Positions 46,983 to 58,851 are shown, numbered from the stretch's first letter. The stretch is DNA of 64,000 nt from Shinisaurus crocodilurus (GCA_021292165.1 CM037877.1:81375691-81439690); one strand, 5' to 3'. The notes: generated from the sequence alone by a model not told the origin. Made by a program: numbers and translations.

Positions 46983-47069
46983 TATTAATATTTTACTGTT
47001 ATTGGTGCATTCTGGTTTCAAGTATGAAAACTAGACATTTACAAGTAAGAGGGCTTATACCTTTCAAAA

Positions 47070-47075
47070 TTTATT
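47070..47075 (-). terminator. PCSK5: Second candidate polyadenylation signal for PC5A
   Basis: AATAAA on the minus strand about 780 bases after the PC5A stop. The stretch from 47855 to here has no recognisable interspersed repeat, as expected for a 3' untranslated region, but this is weak evidence. Confidence 0.3.
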
Positions 47076-47360
47076 CATAGCAGGAAAAAAGCCCTGAAGG
47101 TTTAAGAACTTGCACCTTTCAAAATGTAATTAAAAAGAACTATGACAAAAAATATCAGATTCCAAAACATGCTGGTCGACTGGGCTAATCTTTTTTAAAG
47201 GTTTTGAAAAATTTAACAAATGCTGTATAATGCAAAAACAGCACACAACATAGGATATGACTAGAAACCATATGCAGAAACATTTATGCCTTTTAACATT
47301 ACAATAGTTGCAGAGAATAGCCCTGCAACAAAAGATGTTCCTAATTCTCTCAGGAATTGC

Positions 47361-47366
47361 TTTATT
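47361..47366 (-). terminator. PCSK5: Candidate polyadenylation signal for PC5A
   Basis: AATAAA on the minus strand (TTTATT on plus), about 490 bases after the PC5A stop codon. A second AATAAA lies at 47070-47075. The sequence shows only the hexamers. Which one is used, if either, cannot be decided here. Confidence 0.4.
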
Positions 47367-47855
47367 ACCTACAGTTCTTCCTCATTCTGATTATATAAGC
47401 ATAAAAAAGACTAATGCAAGCACATTTTTTGTTCTATTTTAATCCATGTAAACTGTGTGTTGTATTCTGGAAATGCTCTACACATCTTGAAGAGGAAACA
47501 AGCAGAAAAAAGGAAAGGAGAATGGTGTTTAAAAAAAAAAAAAAAGAACAACAACAACCCAGGGATATCCTTAAATTGACAGGAAATCAAATATCTTTAA
47601 TTTTGGCATCAAATGCTTTGGTCACACCATACTGACACTGTGATCCGGGATGCTTTGTTCTAAACACCCAGTTATGAAAGGTAGGCTTGTTGTAGGTTTC
47701 TATTTTAAGTTCCAACATAAAGTTCACTGTCTCCCCAAAGGGGAGTTAGAGAAAGAGAAAGGTGGTTTGCTTTTTCCCCCCATTTTTTTTTCATTTTTAA
47801 TAGTATGGATTAATCTACAAGTCTACAGGAGCAGAGAACTCAGAAAGGTGCCAAT

Positions 47856-47971
47856 TCAGCCTTTTAGTGTACATGTTCTGCAACAAAGTTGCTGAAGTAC
47901 TTTCCGTTGGCAAAGGTTATTCTTTTTCACTAGCATACAGAAGCCTCCTTCAGCCCAAGATTCTTCCGTTG
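47856..47971 (-). CDS. PCSK5: PCSK5 alternative terminal exon (PC5A C-terminus, PLAC-like module) with stop codon
   Basis: The coding part starts with CA, which completes an Ala codon with the G of the exon at 52454. It then encodes TEESWAEGGFCMLVKKNNLC, QRKVLQQLCCRTCTLKG and a TGA stop at 47858-47856. From memory, the tail differs from human PC5A at only about three positions, all in the last nine residues. FC...LC...CC..C together with the upstream VCKD gives a PLAC-like six-cysteine pattern. The acceptor is CTATGACCTCTGGAAG. Use of this exon ends the protein before the membrane anchor, giving secreted PC5A. It lies 4.5 kb into an 18-kb interval between the shared exon and the first PC5B-only exon. 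Confidence 0.96.
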
Positions 47972-50900
47972 CTTCCAGAGGTCATAGAAAGTGGAGGGAA
48001 GTTGAAGTTTTGAACAGCATGGTGTCAAGTGGAGGAAGGTTTAATTTGTCAGACAGGCAAATTTGATGGAAGAGACCATTCAGGAGCAGGTAGCAAATAG
48101 GAAATTGTGTTTCCATCAAAAGGGATTTCAGTCACAACAGCATTTGTTTTCAGGAAGAAATATTGTGTTCCAGCAAGGAGTGATTTGTATCCATTATGAA
48201 AGGAGGGGGGGGAAAAAGATCAGAAAGAGAAATATTAGAAAACAGTGAAAAATCCAGTGGAAGGTATTTTATTGAGTAATATGAATAAAAAGAATACTAA
48301 ACAGCACATCACAAGAATATATACATAATTTAAAATCACATAGAATGTGTACAGAACAGTAATGTGAGCCTTTCTGCTCAAAAAGAAGTGCTTATGGTGG
48401 GAGTGTATTGCCCACTGTAGAAATGCAAAGACACAGCCTATGACAATCTAGCATTGCAAGCACTTTATGACTGTGTTCACTTGTTACTTTCTGGAGAGAA
48501 ATCTTAATCCTGTACAAGTCTCAGACTCTTGTGACACAACTCCCCTACCCTCTCAGAATGCGGGGAAAGTAATGAGTGAACTGGATTGTACTTCCCAACC
48601 ACCCACTCTGGGTTGTATCCAACAGTGCTGTTCTCCAAAGTGGAATGAGCCTTCCTTCCTCCTGCAGCCCCCCCATACCTTCCAATCTGCTTTGGAGGGT
48701 TAGAGGATCCTCTGGAGCAGATTTTAGGGGCAGGGAGGAAGAGAAAGTTGGATATCACCCTTTGTCTGTGTATTTTTATAGGGACAGGAGAACCAGTGAT
48801 TTTTTAGCTCATCTCAATTCTCCGAAAATCACTTTGAAGCTCATTACGGCTTGCTCCTGGTTTTGTTTTTGACCTGTTTTTCAGCTTGCTCAAACAGGAA
48901 AAGTGCACATTTTGAATGGAAAAAGTATACATTTCGGTGCGTATTTTTCAAAAGTGTGCACTTTCCCCCCATTGACTAAAGTGTGAAAATACATTTTTAA
49001 TGTGCATTTCAAAGTGCACATTAAAAAATGCCTTTTTCTAAGTGATTGCAAATTCAGGTTTTTGTGAACATTCCTTGAAAAAAAGCACTCCTGCTCGTGT
49101 TGGCATTTGGGATTGCGAACGGGACATGTTTGCAATCCCCCAGGTTTTCAGTCCGATTATTAGGAAAATCCCACATTCAGATAAATGTAGTAGAACCTAG
49201 TTCATCATTACTTTCTCCCTGCTGTGACAGGAAAAGGTGTGCATGTACCAGAGACTCATACAGAGTTGAGATTTCTTTCTGGACAGTAACAGGTGAATAG
49301 ACATTATGTTAGTATTTTTATTGTAAATTATAAGTTAAAGTAAAACAATAACTCCTTGATTATTCCATTGGTCAAATGTTAGCTGATATTGTCCCAATGA
49401 ATTTTTCTCAACCCTTGCTAAATTCAGCAGAATTGGAGGACATTAAGCACTTCTCTCTAAATGGTCACTCAGTGAAACTAACATTATATCTGTGTTCATC
49501 AGTTTTATACCTTTTGTACAAGAGCAAGTGGAGGAAAGGACTCATAGTTTATAATTGCTTTTTGTAAAAGTATGAAGACATGAGAAACAGAATGTGAGCA
49601 AATGTAAATCATACTTGAAACCAATCCATGCCTAAAAAATAAAGGGTCTTCATTTGTGTTTTGTTTCCCTTAAAGCTCAGCGTTAGTGGCAAACAATGTA
49701 AAGCATGTAGAACAGAAATCTGCTTTCAGGAATGCTTACATGTACTTTCATTGAGGCTGAATAGTCTTGCAGAGTTTCAAATCAGGGGGTTGGATCCAGA
49801 TTTATGCTGGATCAACTGTGCTTGCGGAAGAAGACAGATCCTTGGCCCAACCCAACATTATTTTTGCAAAATGCTACATTAAAAAATGTACGGTTTCTGT
49901 GTGGTTGACTGTGATCATAAAGATAAAGTCAAAATAAGGCAAAAAACAGTTGCTTTGATCATTTGCCCTCAAAGGTCATATGAACTGGAAAAAAAGGATA
50001 ACTGTTGAGTAAAACATGAAGTGGCTCTAAGAGTATCAAGGCAAGGGATGGGCAGAATGTGAGATAGAATTCTCAAAGCTGAGGCATTCAGTTTGGAGGA
50101 AATTGTAGCTGGATACAAATCATGATCCAATGGTAAGAAACGCCTGGAGAGTGTGGTGGAGACACCAAAGCAAGAACAGAGGGGAAAACACCCTATACAG
50201 TTCATCAGCAGGTTCTCAACAGCTGCACTGTAGGTGATTGAAAGGAGCAGGAAGAGGAGACACTAGCAGGACACAAGTAGAGGTGATATGGAGAACATGA
50301 GAGCAGCAGCAGCAGCAGATGATGCTCATCTAGCTGTGGATGAGAGTTATGGATAGCTAAAGACAAGGGGGCAATCCACATCATTAAAATACATTGAGAT
50401 GTCCTGCCAATCAGCAAATTGTTGAATCCTCTACCTGATGTTTACTCAAGCCACTTAGAGAACTTTGGAGAATTACAAAACTGAGGCTCCCTTAATAATC
50501 TATAGAAAACTGTCTGGCACTCTTTGCCAAACAGCTTTATGGTCCCTATGGAGCTTCCACCCCTGATCAAAAGGGGCTTGCAAGGCTCAGACAACTTTAA
50601 CAGAATCCATAGTGGTCTGTTGTTCCATTGCGCAACCTTACTTCAACACACCTTACTCAGGATGTTAATAAAGCCAACTGGAAGAGAGATTGTTGATAGG
50701 AACTACTGCTTATTGTTGTTGTTTTTGTCAAGGTTTCTGGATTGTGGATCACATTAATTTCTAAAAAAAACTTGGTCCTCTAGGCTACTGTTAGTCTTTT
50801 ACACTAGTTTTGTGCAAGCGATTGAGGGCTGGAGGACAGAGGCACAGGGAGTTACTGGAGCGAAGATACAGATATACTGCACTCACTGGTGAATAGAGAT

Positions 50901-52453
50901 GACCATTTAAGGTAGCTTACCATTGTAGACATACAATACAGATATGTAGGTAGGTTGTCATCTATAGTATTGCTAATGCAATGAGAAGAATTTTGCTGTA
51001 CAACCCCACTGAATAAAATATCCAGGAAAACAGGGTCATGGTAAAAAAAATATATACCTACCAGATGGGGGGATGCTACTGCTGATCATTTTCCCAAGGT
51101 AGTTGTATGCCCCCCTTGATCAATTACGTCTTGGTAAATGGTTGCTTATATTCACCCACTCCTGTTGCAAAATCCTAACACCCATCCTCAAGTGCTTTTC
51201 TGTATTCTTCCATGTCTCAAATTTATTCTGCCCTTTTAGATCAGTGCGTAAATATATGTTGGAGCTTTGGATGGCCCTCAGATCTGAATGGATAAGGCCT
51301 GCAGAGGTTGTAACTCTACAGTACTTACACGTGTCTCTTTCAACAGCCAAGCACTCCCACCCCAGTGCACTAACACAAGTGCATTTTGGAGAATGAGGAT
51401 TCCATTCTGTAAATATACTTTCCCTCATGAACAGTTTTGGCCCAACAAGACATTCTTCTGTTAAAATAAGTGGTAAAAGGGTGTGATCACAGTGGTAGCA
51501 GCCATAGCCACGAGCCATTGTTGTAGATGATGAGGTTGATGATGATCAATAATGAACATTTCAGGAATTATATTTCTTATTGTGTTGCAATGAACAGACA
51601 TGGGTCCCCTATAATTTAGTGGATGAATATACATAAATATTTTACAAAATACAAATTCAGAAACTAATGATATTTTCCAGGGCATGGTGCATTCATTATA
51701 GCAAATGTACATTTCCCAAAATAAATAGCAATCCCAGCAGCCCCTATTTCTTCTCCCAGCAGTTCCCATTTCCCCTTTGTTACACAGTTATATAACTCCT
51801 TAAGACTGCAAAAATAAAAAACATCTTAGCATTTAACATTGTGTATGATTTAGGCAATATGGCTGATTCATTCTGTCACATTTCAAACACAGGAGCAAAG
51901 AGGCTGAAGGCGGGAACCCAGGAGCTTAAACAAGCTCTTACCTGGGTCCCCGCCCTTCTGAGCCATTGGTTCTTCCCGTGACCCACCAGACCAGGTGCTT
52001 GCCTCCTCTCTCCTCCCCCACGCGCAAGCCTTCTCCCTGTTTCCACATATGGGCCATTGGAAGTTCTTATTTTAAAATACAACATTTTCAGATATGTATT
52101 TTTATTCTTTCATGTATGTATTTTGGGACTTCCTTTTGGAATGTTCTTTGAATATTCTATTCCTTATTTTGAGAAGCATGGCATTTAAACTGTTAAGTTA
52201 AAATACATGATTATTTTAGTTTGCAATATGTTAAATATTGGTTTAAAAAACTAGCAAAATTATTGATGTCACAACATAAATGGAGAAAAGCTAAATTAAA
52301 GAATAGCTGGTGTTGTCTCCTATTGTGAATCAAACACTGCAAAGGAATTGAGTTCACGAGATCAATTTTTTAAAAATGTAATATGAAACAGATGTAAAGT
52401 ATCTGGAAAAAGGAAGGAAAATAATTTATTTGGAGATAGGTAAAAACACTCAC

Positions 52454-52569
52454 CATCTTTACAGACTAGACCAACTACGCAGAGTCCTGTATCTAAGATA
52501 TAGCCATTTGGACAACTTGTGCAGTTTTTCTCACTTGGGCCACTGCACCCAAAACAGCTCGGGTCACAT
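52454..52569 (-). CDS. PCSK5: PCSK5 exon, last exon shared by PC5A and PC5B
   Basis: This 116-base exon (1 + 38 codons + 1) encodes CDPSCFGCSGPSEKNCTSCP, then NGYILDTGLCVVGLVCKD. It carries a second NCT sequon and ends with VCKD. That cysteine is the first of the six-cysteine PLAC-like module of PC5A. The donor is a consensus GTGAGT and the acceptor TTTCATTAAG. The trailing G can join either CA at 47971 (Ala, PC5A) or GA at 34318 (Gly, PC5B). This is therefore the isoform branch point; it corresponds to exon 20 in the mammalian numbering I recall. Confidence 0.96.
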
Positions 52570-53692
52570 CTTAATGAAAAGATATCAAGTTATATATATG
52601 GATAACGGTGAACATTTGAATCACAGTCTTACAGTCAAACATTGCTTGATTCTTTCAGCTTCATCAAAGAATAACAGCAAGATGTTAATGCTAAATACAG
52701 AAAGTAGAATAGGTAGCAAAGATGGTATAATGAAACAACATGGCTATCCCACCTTTATTCCATTTTTCAGCCTTTGAAGCTTGGGTCTCTCAAACTTCCT
52801 ACCACAGTGTTTAATAAAATTCTCAGATAGACTTCACATTTAGGGAATGGTGCATTAAATATAAAACCTTTAACCTCTGCCACCAAAATAAAACTTCTAT
52901 ACCTTATAGAAACCTAGTAGCTTGGTTTGTATGTCATAGGCATGGGATTGACGCCGTCATTAGAGACAGGTTTATAAGATGAACAAAATTAAGGGAATTA
53001 TTTACATGGGGAAATAAAGTGTTGTGTTTCAGATGATAGGATAAGATTTCTTATGTATATATTTCTTAAATATCGAGGGATAAATACGCTTAGTTACTGT
53101 TCCTAATGTTCTCCAACTAGATAAGCTCTAAATAGCTTTTCCTCAGACTAGATTTCCTTAACCTTCACCCCAGCCAATCACTCACAACCAGGAACAGATG
53201 CTGTACAGGTCTTCCTCTGCCTCAAGCTTTTCCTGCTGTTTCTAGTCTCTAGGATACTCCAGATGTTTCAAAAACTGCTTGCTAAATCCCCCCCCCCCCC
53301 GGGCAGACCTCTGCTTGAAATCCTCTGGTGCTGGGCTCTGCTGCCTGCTTGAAAATTCACCACAACCTTACAGGATGGCTTCTTGCTTTCTCAGCCACCA
53401 GTTCCAGTCTTCAAGACCTCTCATCAGGGGTTCTTTCAGATTGGAAGGCTTGTTCCTTTTCAGCTCTGAGTTCTGTTCTATTCAGCCACCAGCTCTGGTC
53501 TTCAGGTCCAACCAACTGTCCCTAATGGGCCAGATTCACAACTGACCTTTTATTCTCTCCTAGCCTAAACCTCTGACCTGGAAGTACTGTTGGCTTCTAT
53601 TTAGTCCCACTGACTTCCATGAGTTGTGGACAGGATGGAAAATCATACAGAAAAGTAGCTACAACAATTGAATTCAATTGTATTGAATACAG

Positions 53693-53863
53693 GCCTGTGG
53701 CCCATGCTGGCTCAGCTTGTCTGAGTGTGGAAAGCTAAGCAGGGTCAGGCCTAGTTATTACTTAGATGGGAGACCCCTCCTCTAGTTTCCTGCACTGAGC
53801 AGGGGGTTGGACTTGATGGCCTTGTAGACCCCTTCCAACTCTATGATCTATGAATCTATGAAA
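53693..53863 (+). mobile_element. 5S-rRNA-like SINE with CR1-like tail, copy C
   Basis: It starts GCCTGTGGCCCATGCTGGCT, where 5S rRNA has a GCCTACGGCC-type start. It continues GGAAAGCTAAGCAGGGTCAG and ATGGGAGACC, then GGGGGTTGGACTTGATGGCC and a CTATGAATCTATGA tail. This and copy D have the most complete 5' ends. Confidence 0.88.
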
Positions 53864-54264
53864 ACCCAGTTCTGTTTGGAATTGACTTGTTTTGTGTACT
53901 TGGAATTGACTTGTTTTAGTTCAATGGAAATCAACAAAGTATTCTCATTACAGGTTTTTGTCTGAACTGGCAATGGAAGTGGGAATCTTCTCCTACAACC
54001 CCTTCACATCATTGGTAGCTGTTTGGACTGTATTTTCTTTGCCCACAGCTGTATATCAATTTTGGCAATTCAAGTTCCTTGAAACACTGTGTTTCTGATC
54101 TCTCTCCTGTTCCTGGATTCTGCCTGTTTCTCCTTCAGAGCAACTTGACAGACTAACTCTATTGTTACATTAACAAGAGAATAAGCTCAATTTCTCCCCC
54201 TGGAGCTAGGGAGTTTTGTTTTGAGAACATTTTCATGTCCCAGGCATACTTAGAATTGATTAGA

Positions 54265-54437
54265 AGAGCACATGCATTGCAGGTAGAGCAATGTGTTGCA
54301 TGCAGTAGTTCCCAGGTTCAATCCCTGGCATCTACAGGAAGTAGGGCTGAAACTCTGGAGAGCTACTGCCAGTCAATGTTGACAATACTGGGCTAGATGT
54401 ACCAATGGTCTGAATCAGTATTAGGAAGCTTGCTATT
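54265..54437 (-). mobile_element. tRNA-like SINE (or its 3' relative), minus
   Basis: On the minus strand it contains CATTGGTACATCTAGCCCAG and ACTGGCAGTAGCTCTCCAGA. At its other end (plus-strand orientation) it has GGTTCAATCCCTGGCATCTA, a B-box-like text. The layout is familiar from squamate SINEs. Family not named. Confidence 0.6.
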
Positions 54438-54803
54438 TTCCTAGCAACAGCCACAGTTTGGTTTACTCCATGGTAGAAACCTAGCATTCATTCTACTGTG
54501 GAGAATTTTTTTTGTCTCCACTCTTTCCCCAGTACCATCATCCCTTTTCTCTTGCCCTGGACATGCAAACAATATAGATTTCATATCTTCTAGCACCTAA
54601 TGAAATCATAGAAAAGAGGTTGCAAGTACAATCTAGAACTCACATGAAAAGTCCATACTAAATTAATGTTTGAACGCTTGATTCAGATAGTATTATGCCA
54701 GTAGCATGCTTTCCATTTAGTCATGGTTTATATATTAAATAAGTTAAATTGTACATTTGGTTTAAAAACAAATGGAACACAGCTTTCAAAGAACACCATT
54801 TAC

Positions 54804-54933
54804 CTTTTGCAAGTTTTGTATCTATTTTCTAGGGAGTGATCAAAGTAGTAGCCATTATTACAAGCCAGCACACATCTTCCATTCTCCATAAGATACTCTT
54901 CTGTGCAATTTAAGCAAGCATCTGCTCCTGGGC
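54804..54933 (-). CDS. PCSK5: PCSK5 exon, furin-like Cys-rich repeat with N-glycosylation sequon
   Basis: This 130-base exon (2 + 42 codons + 2) encodes PGADACLNCTEEYLMENGRC and then VLACNNGYYFDHSLENRYKT before CK. NCT is an N-glycosylation sequon. YYFDHS.EN.YK.CK is a signature shared with mammalian PC5. The acceptor is a T-rich tract ending TTTTGAG and the donor is GTAAAT. Its phase matches both neighbours. Confidence 0.96.
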
Positions 54934-55900
54934 CTCAAAAGCCAAAAGAACAAACAAGGTAACATATTGATGCATGCTCAACAGTGCATAGACAATGGAT
55001 ATGTGTTATATCTCAAATGTAAGAGTATGAGTGATCAATGAAAATACTTTGGGTGAGATAGAAAGAACCGTGTGTGGAACACTTCCATAGGAGCCATGTA
55101 CACTGATGGCTTCACAAACTACTTACTCATCCCAGCAAGTGTGCTTCCTGACAGTTGGGGAACCCTCTGATGTAACCTGCTTTGCATCATGAGGAGGAGC
55201 AGTTGGGAGGGGAAATATAGAAAGCCCCACTGCTTCTTTTGATCCCAGTCACTCTTTCCATAGATGTACATAATGCTTGATAACAGATGTACTGCAAAAT
55301 GTAACAGTTGGCAATGAAAGACTCCTTAAAATCTCATTTTGTTGGGGTGAGTTTATGAATTTAACTGAAGTTATTATATACAAAAACACATCTTGTGATA
55401 GTCATTTCTTCTGTTAGATTATGTCTGCTTAGTTGCTATTGAGATGATAAGAAGCAATGATCCATAAAGACTTATGACAAGCTCTCTTTGTAACAAATCC
55501 CACACATTTATATTATCATGTCACAAGGAAAGTAAACATGTGAACAATGTAACATGTAAATTTTGCCACAGTAATATCTTCTTAGAAAAAATGTCTAAGG
55601 AAATTCACTGTCATAATATCTTTCTAGATATTTTAATTCCTTGATATGTAAAACAGTAATTCTCTTAATTCTGTTGCCTGCAAGAATGCAAATAAATGTT
55701 TGAGTGCTTTCAAGTGGAATTTGCATCAATTAGAAAAGTAATTATTTGATATAAAATTTTATGAAATCCTGTATAGGTAGGGAGTAGCACAGTGAATGCT
55801 ATTATGCTGATGTCAATTAACAGTGTATGGAAATTTTCTTATTATATGTTATTGTAAGAAGGACTACATTATTTAATTGATGGGAAAAAATCAGAAGTAC
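54934..55900 (-). other. PCSK5: PCSK5 intron, about 1 kb
   Basis: AT-rich intron. I see no recognisable repeat, RNA gene or coding feature. Confidence 0.7.
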
Positions 55901-55998
55901 CTGTACAAGAAGCACAGGAATGATGGCAAGGCTCACAGTCTCTGCCACTATAATATTTTCCCTCTTCACAGCGGATAACACATCTGGATCCTTGTAAA
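55901..55998 (-). CDS. PCSK5: PCSK5 exon, furin-like Cys-rich repeat
   Basis: This 98-base exon (1 + 32 codons + 1) encodes LQGSRCVIRCEEGKYYSGRD and continues CEPCHHSCASCT. The acceptor is TTGCTATGTAG and the donor GTACTT, which is weaker than its neighbours. SLQGSRC and the CxPCHxxCxxC motif are characteristic of PC5 rather than of furin or PACE4. The trailing G joins GC at 54933 to give Gly. The intron to the next exon is short, under 1 kb. Confidence 0.95.
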
Positions 55999-57004
55999 CT
56001 ACATAGCAAGAATAGGAGAATGATAACATACTGATTAGCGGGCAGCAAATAAAAAGCTTGCAGAATATTATAATGAGCATTTCCCACCCCCATATAAAAT
56101 TTATGAAAGCCTCATTGATTTCAAGTATGCTCATAGCTGAAGCATTATACTTTAGTCCTAAGCATACTGAGCATAATTCTGTAAAAGTCAGTCACACTTA
56201 GGTTAATTGGAAGGAAAGGAGTTAGCTAGAGTATGCTGTTGAAATGCTTAGACACGAGTAACTTCCACTGGATTGTGTGTACTACTTGGAAGCATGGCTC
56301 ATTAAAATGCATGTGAAACAGACTTCAAAATAATAGCCTAGATTCAAGGAACCATGCAGCTTTTCAATTTATCCAAGGAAGGTTCGGATTTGTATTTCTC
56401 AAAGTACAGCCCCACCCCCACATGTTGCGTGGCAGACAACTTTTGAAATTGAGGTGATTTTCAAAACAGTCTGTGAAATGGCTTGGAGACCTGACGTTCA
56501 AAGTAAAAATAACCTACTGAATGTATGCAAGAAGTAGCTCTCTGGATCCTGGCTAATATATTTAAGATTGGAAATTAAAAAGCATTTTGTATCCATGGTA
56601 TTAAAATCACATTAAATAATGGAAGTTGGGTCATTCTTTTGTTGTACAAATCAAATGAGAGTTGTATGCTATGTGTTTTCAGAAATATCAAGAATTGTGG
56701 TTTGTCTCTCTGTAAACAAGCCAGAGTCATAATTCATGGATTGCTGTTGACTTGTTTGGGGAGAGAAAAGCCAGAATCCCTAGTTCAGATATCACAATAA
56801 ACAAACCACAGACTGAGGGTCTGTAGTTTGTTTAGCCACTCCCACCTGCAGGAGGAACCAAGAAGGAGTGCTTGGGGTGTGTGCACCAACATACAGCTAA
56901 ACCCCAATAAGCCAGGGCTCTCCAAAACCCTGGTTTATTGTGATGTCTCAACCTGTCTATTGTCAGTGTTCAAGCAGATCTTTAAAACACACACATATAG
57001 ATCC

Positions 57005-57214
57005 CAGGGGAGGCTGGTGACTCCTGTTTCAGTGGGGCTCCTAATCCATTGCAGGTCTTATTTGGAGCTTTATAGGAGCTATCCATGGTGCTGAGCTCCA
57101 TCCCCAGAATAGGTTCACCACCATGGAGCACCATGGATAGCTCCTATAAAGCTCCAAATAAAACCTGCAATGGATTAGGAGCCCCACCGAAATAGGAGTC
57201 ACCAGCCACCACTG
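57005..57214. mobile_element. Palindromic hAT-type element with perfect 8-bp duplication
   Basis: It is 210 bp with inverted arms of about 85 bp: CAGGGGAGGCTGGTGACTCC at the left and, inverted, CAGTGGTGGCTGGTGACTCC at the right. Flanks are ATAGATCC on both sides (56997-57004 and 57215-57222). The arms include CAATGGATTAGGAGCCCCAC in both orientations. Confidence 0.93.
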
Positions 57215-58234
57215 ATAGATCCCAGTTATCTTAGTTCTAGCTCCAATTCATTTGTATCATAGTTAAAATAATGTAATAGAACAAGGTTTATCTTAAAACC
57301 AGGATTCATGTCAAAATTTAAAGAAGATTAAGAAGACTGAAAGAAAAATAAGGGTGCAACGCTATAGGTTACACTCCTGATAGACAGAAGGCTCCATGTT
57401 CGGAGCCCTCTGCCTATTCTAGGCCTTTCTGGCAAGAGCCAGGCAAGGGGAGAGGAGGATGGAAGCAATTTCACCTCTCTTCCTTCATTTAAATGCAAAA
57501 AGCAGCTAGATGGACCTCTGAGCTCCTCTAGCTGACTTACCTTTTTGTGGGCGGAGAGGGGACTAGACTGGCCACAGGATGCTGTGCAACCTGGCCTCCC
57601 TCTCTGACTTGAGGTTGCAGTTGCTTTCCACGGTGGCTGGGAGGGTGTGGGAGATGGAAGATCCATGACTGGATTCCTTCTCCATGCTTGTAGCTCTGTC
57701 TATGGGCATGGAGGAGGAGATCCGCAGCATCCTATGGTGCCCGAGATGCTATCTAAAGGCCATAGGATTGCTCCCTCCATGCAAACACTGCCATTTTAGG
57801 AGGCACAATTGTCCTAAAAACCTTCTACTCTTTCATTCATTTTTTCATGCCTATTTGTAGTTATTCCCCTGATCTGGAACTAGTCTGGAGTACTGACTTG
57901 CTTACAGAGGCTTTCTGCCTTTCTATACTCCTCCTACCCTTAGTTTCTTCAAATGTGCAGTTATATAAACCCATATTTGCCTTTAGAAGGTATCTGCTAG
58001 TAGAAGTTTACAATGTCTTCTGGAAACATTAATTTCCCTTGAGACACAATAAAGATATTGAAACAGTAACAAACACAAATTATTCACTCATCATCTTTTC
58101 TCCCTCTCTATAATAATTCATAAACATAACACATATAAAAATGGAAGAAGAGTGCTTTAGCTTTCATTTTCTTCACAGTAAAGGCTTTTTATCCATTGCT
58201 ACCCAGGATAACATGAGCACACAATAAATAACAC

Positions 58235-58383
58235 CAGTGCTTTTTTTCTGGAGAAAAGGGTACCGGAACTCTTGGATTACATTTCCTCGGGAGTAGATGG
58301 CGATTAAATTGTAATGCAATTAATAGAAGAAAAGGTGCTGGAACTCAGTTCCGGTGAGTTCCACTAGAAAAAAACACTATCTG
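58235..58383. mobile_element. hAT-type nonautonomous element with 8-bp duplication
   Basis: The left end is CAGTGCTTTTTTTCTGGAG. The right end carries an inverted AGTGTTTTTTTCTAGTGGAA, then ATCTG. Flanks are AATAACAC on both sides (58227-58234 and 58384-58391). GAACTC and TACCGGAACTC recur in inverted order inside. Confidence 0.82.
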
Positions 58384-58518
58384 AATAACACTATCACAAA
58401 TAAATGGGCTGTAAAGTACATGTTAAATAATTATATTGTGTAACTTTGCTTGTTGCACATTCATAGATACAGATGTCTCCTTGGCTACTATGTTAAGTGC
58501 AATCTATCATTTCCTTAC

Positions 58519-58603
58519 CTTAGGCCATGTCTGCATTCTGTGCAGGTTTGAAATTCAGTGCATGTCTTACAGCTTTCACTGCATCTACGGCAGACAATCC
58601 TAT
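58519..58603 (-). CDS. PCSK5: PCSK5 exon, furin-like Cys-rich repeat
   Basis: This 85-base exon has two bases, 27 codons and two bases. It encodes RIVCRRCSESCKTCTEF followed by QTCTECRHGL. Four CxxC-type cysteine pairs mark it as half of a furin-like repeat. The acceptor is a clean pyrimidine tract ending CCAG, and the donor is GTAAGG. The first two bases complete the split codon (Asn) left open by the exon at 61667, and the last two join T at 55998 to give Ser. The wording closely resembles vertebrate PC5 (KTCTEF, TECR, GL). Confidence 0.95.
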
Positions 58604-58851
58604 CTGGAAAGAAAAAGAAATGCAGTTCAGAGAAAAAAACCCAGTTCAATTACATGCAATACAATGTTATGGATATGTCCTCATTGCTTTTTCTAACCTG
58701 ATACCATAAATAGGAGCTAAAAGACTAAAATAAAATTAAATATTCAGTGCTGCTAAAGTACTAACTAAACTGTTTCATACCATTTCAATGATCAGTATAT
58801 CTCCAAGATTTTATTGAACTGGGGAAAATACTGTTCAATGTAACTTTAATA

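Larger units (their letters stand above)
34319..52453 (-). other. PCSK5: 18-kb interval between the PC5A/PC5B branch exon and the first PC5B exon
   Basis: The interval carries the PC5A terminal exon (47856-47971). Identified repeats are hAT copies at 34476, 42063 and 43065, TIR elements at 35163 and 38999, an L2/CR1-like LINE at 38050-38720, a 5S-like SINE at 44892-45060 and several microsatellites. Positions 45061-47855 and 49100-52450 are almost free of recognisable repeats; the first includes the likely PC5A 3' untranslated region. No other exon was seen. Confidence 0.7.
52570..54803 (-). other. PCSK5: PCSK5 intron, 2.2 kb
   Basis: It contains a 5S-like SINE (53693-53863) and a tRNA-like SINE (54265-54437, minus). 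Positions 52570-53690 show no repeat or coding feature apart from a short C run near 53290. Confidence 0.7.
55999..58518 (-). other. PCSK5: PCSK5 intron, 2.5 kb
   Basis: It holds two hAT-type elements with 8-bp duplications (57005-57214 and 58235-58383). The remaining sequence (55999-56990 and 57225-58220) has no feature I can name. Confidence 0.7.

Noticed and set aside
51910..51955. Small hairpin GGGAACCCAGGAGCTT with its inverse
   Set aside because: Short, imperfect and without flanking duplication; not enough to call an element.
53693..53780. Functional 5S rRNA gene
   Set aside because: Only part of 5S is preserved, with an internal deletion and no terminator T run after the 3' part; it is fused to a CR1-like tail in four dispersed copies.
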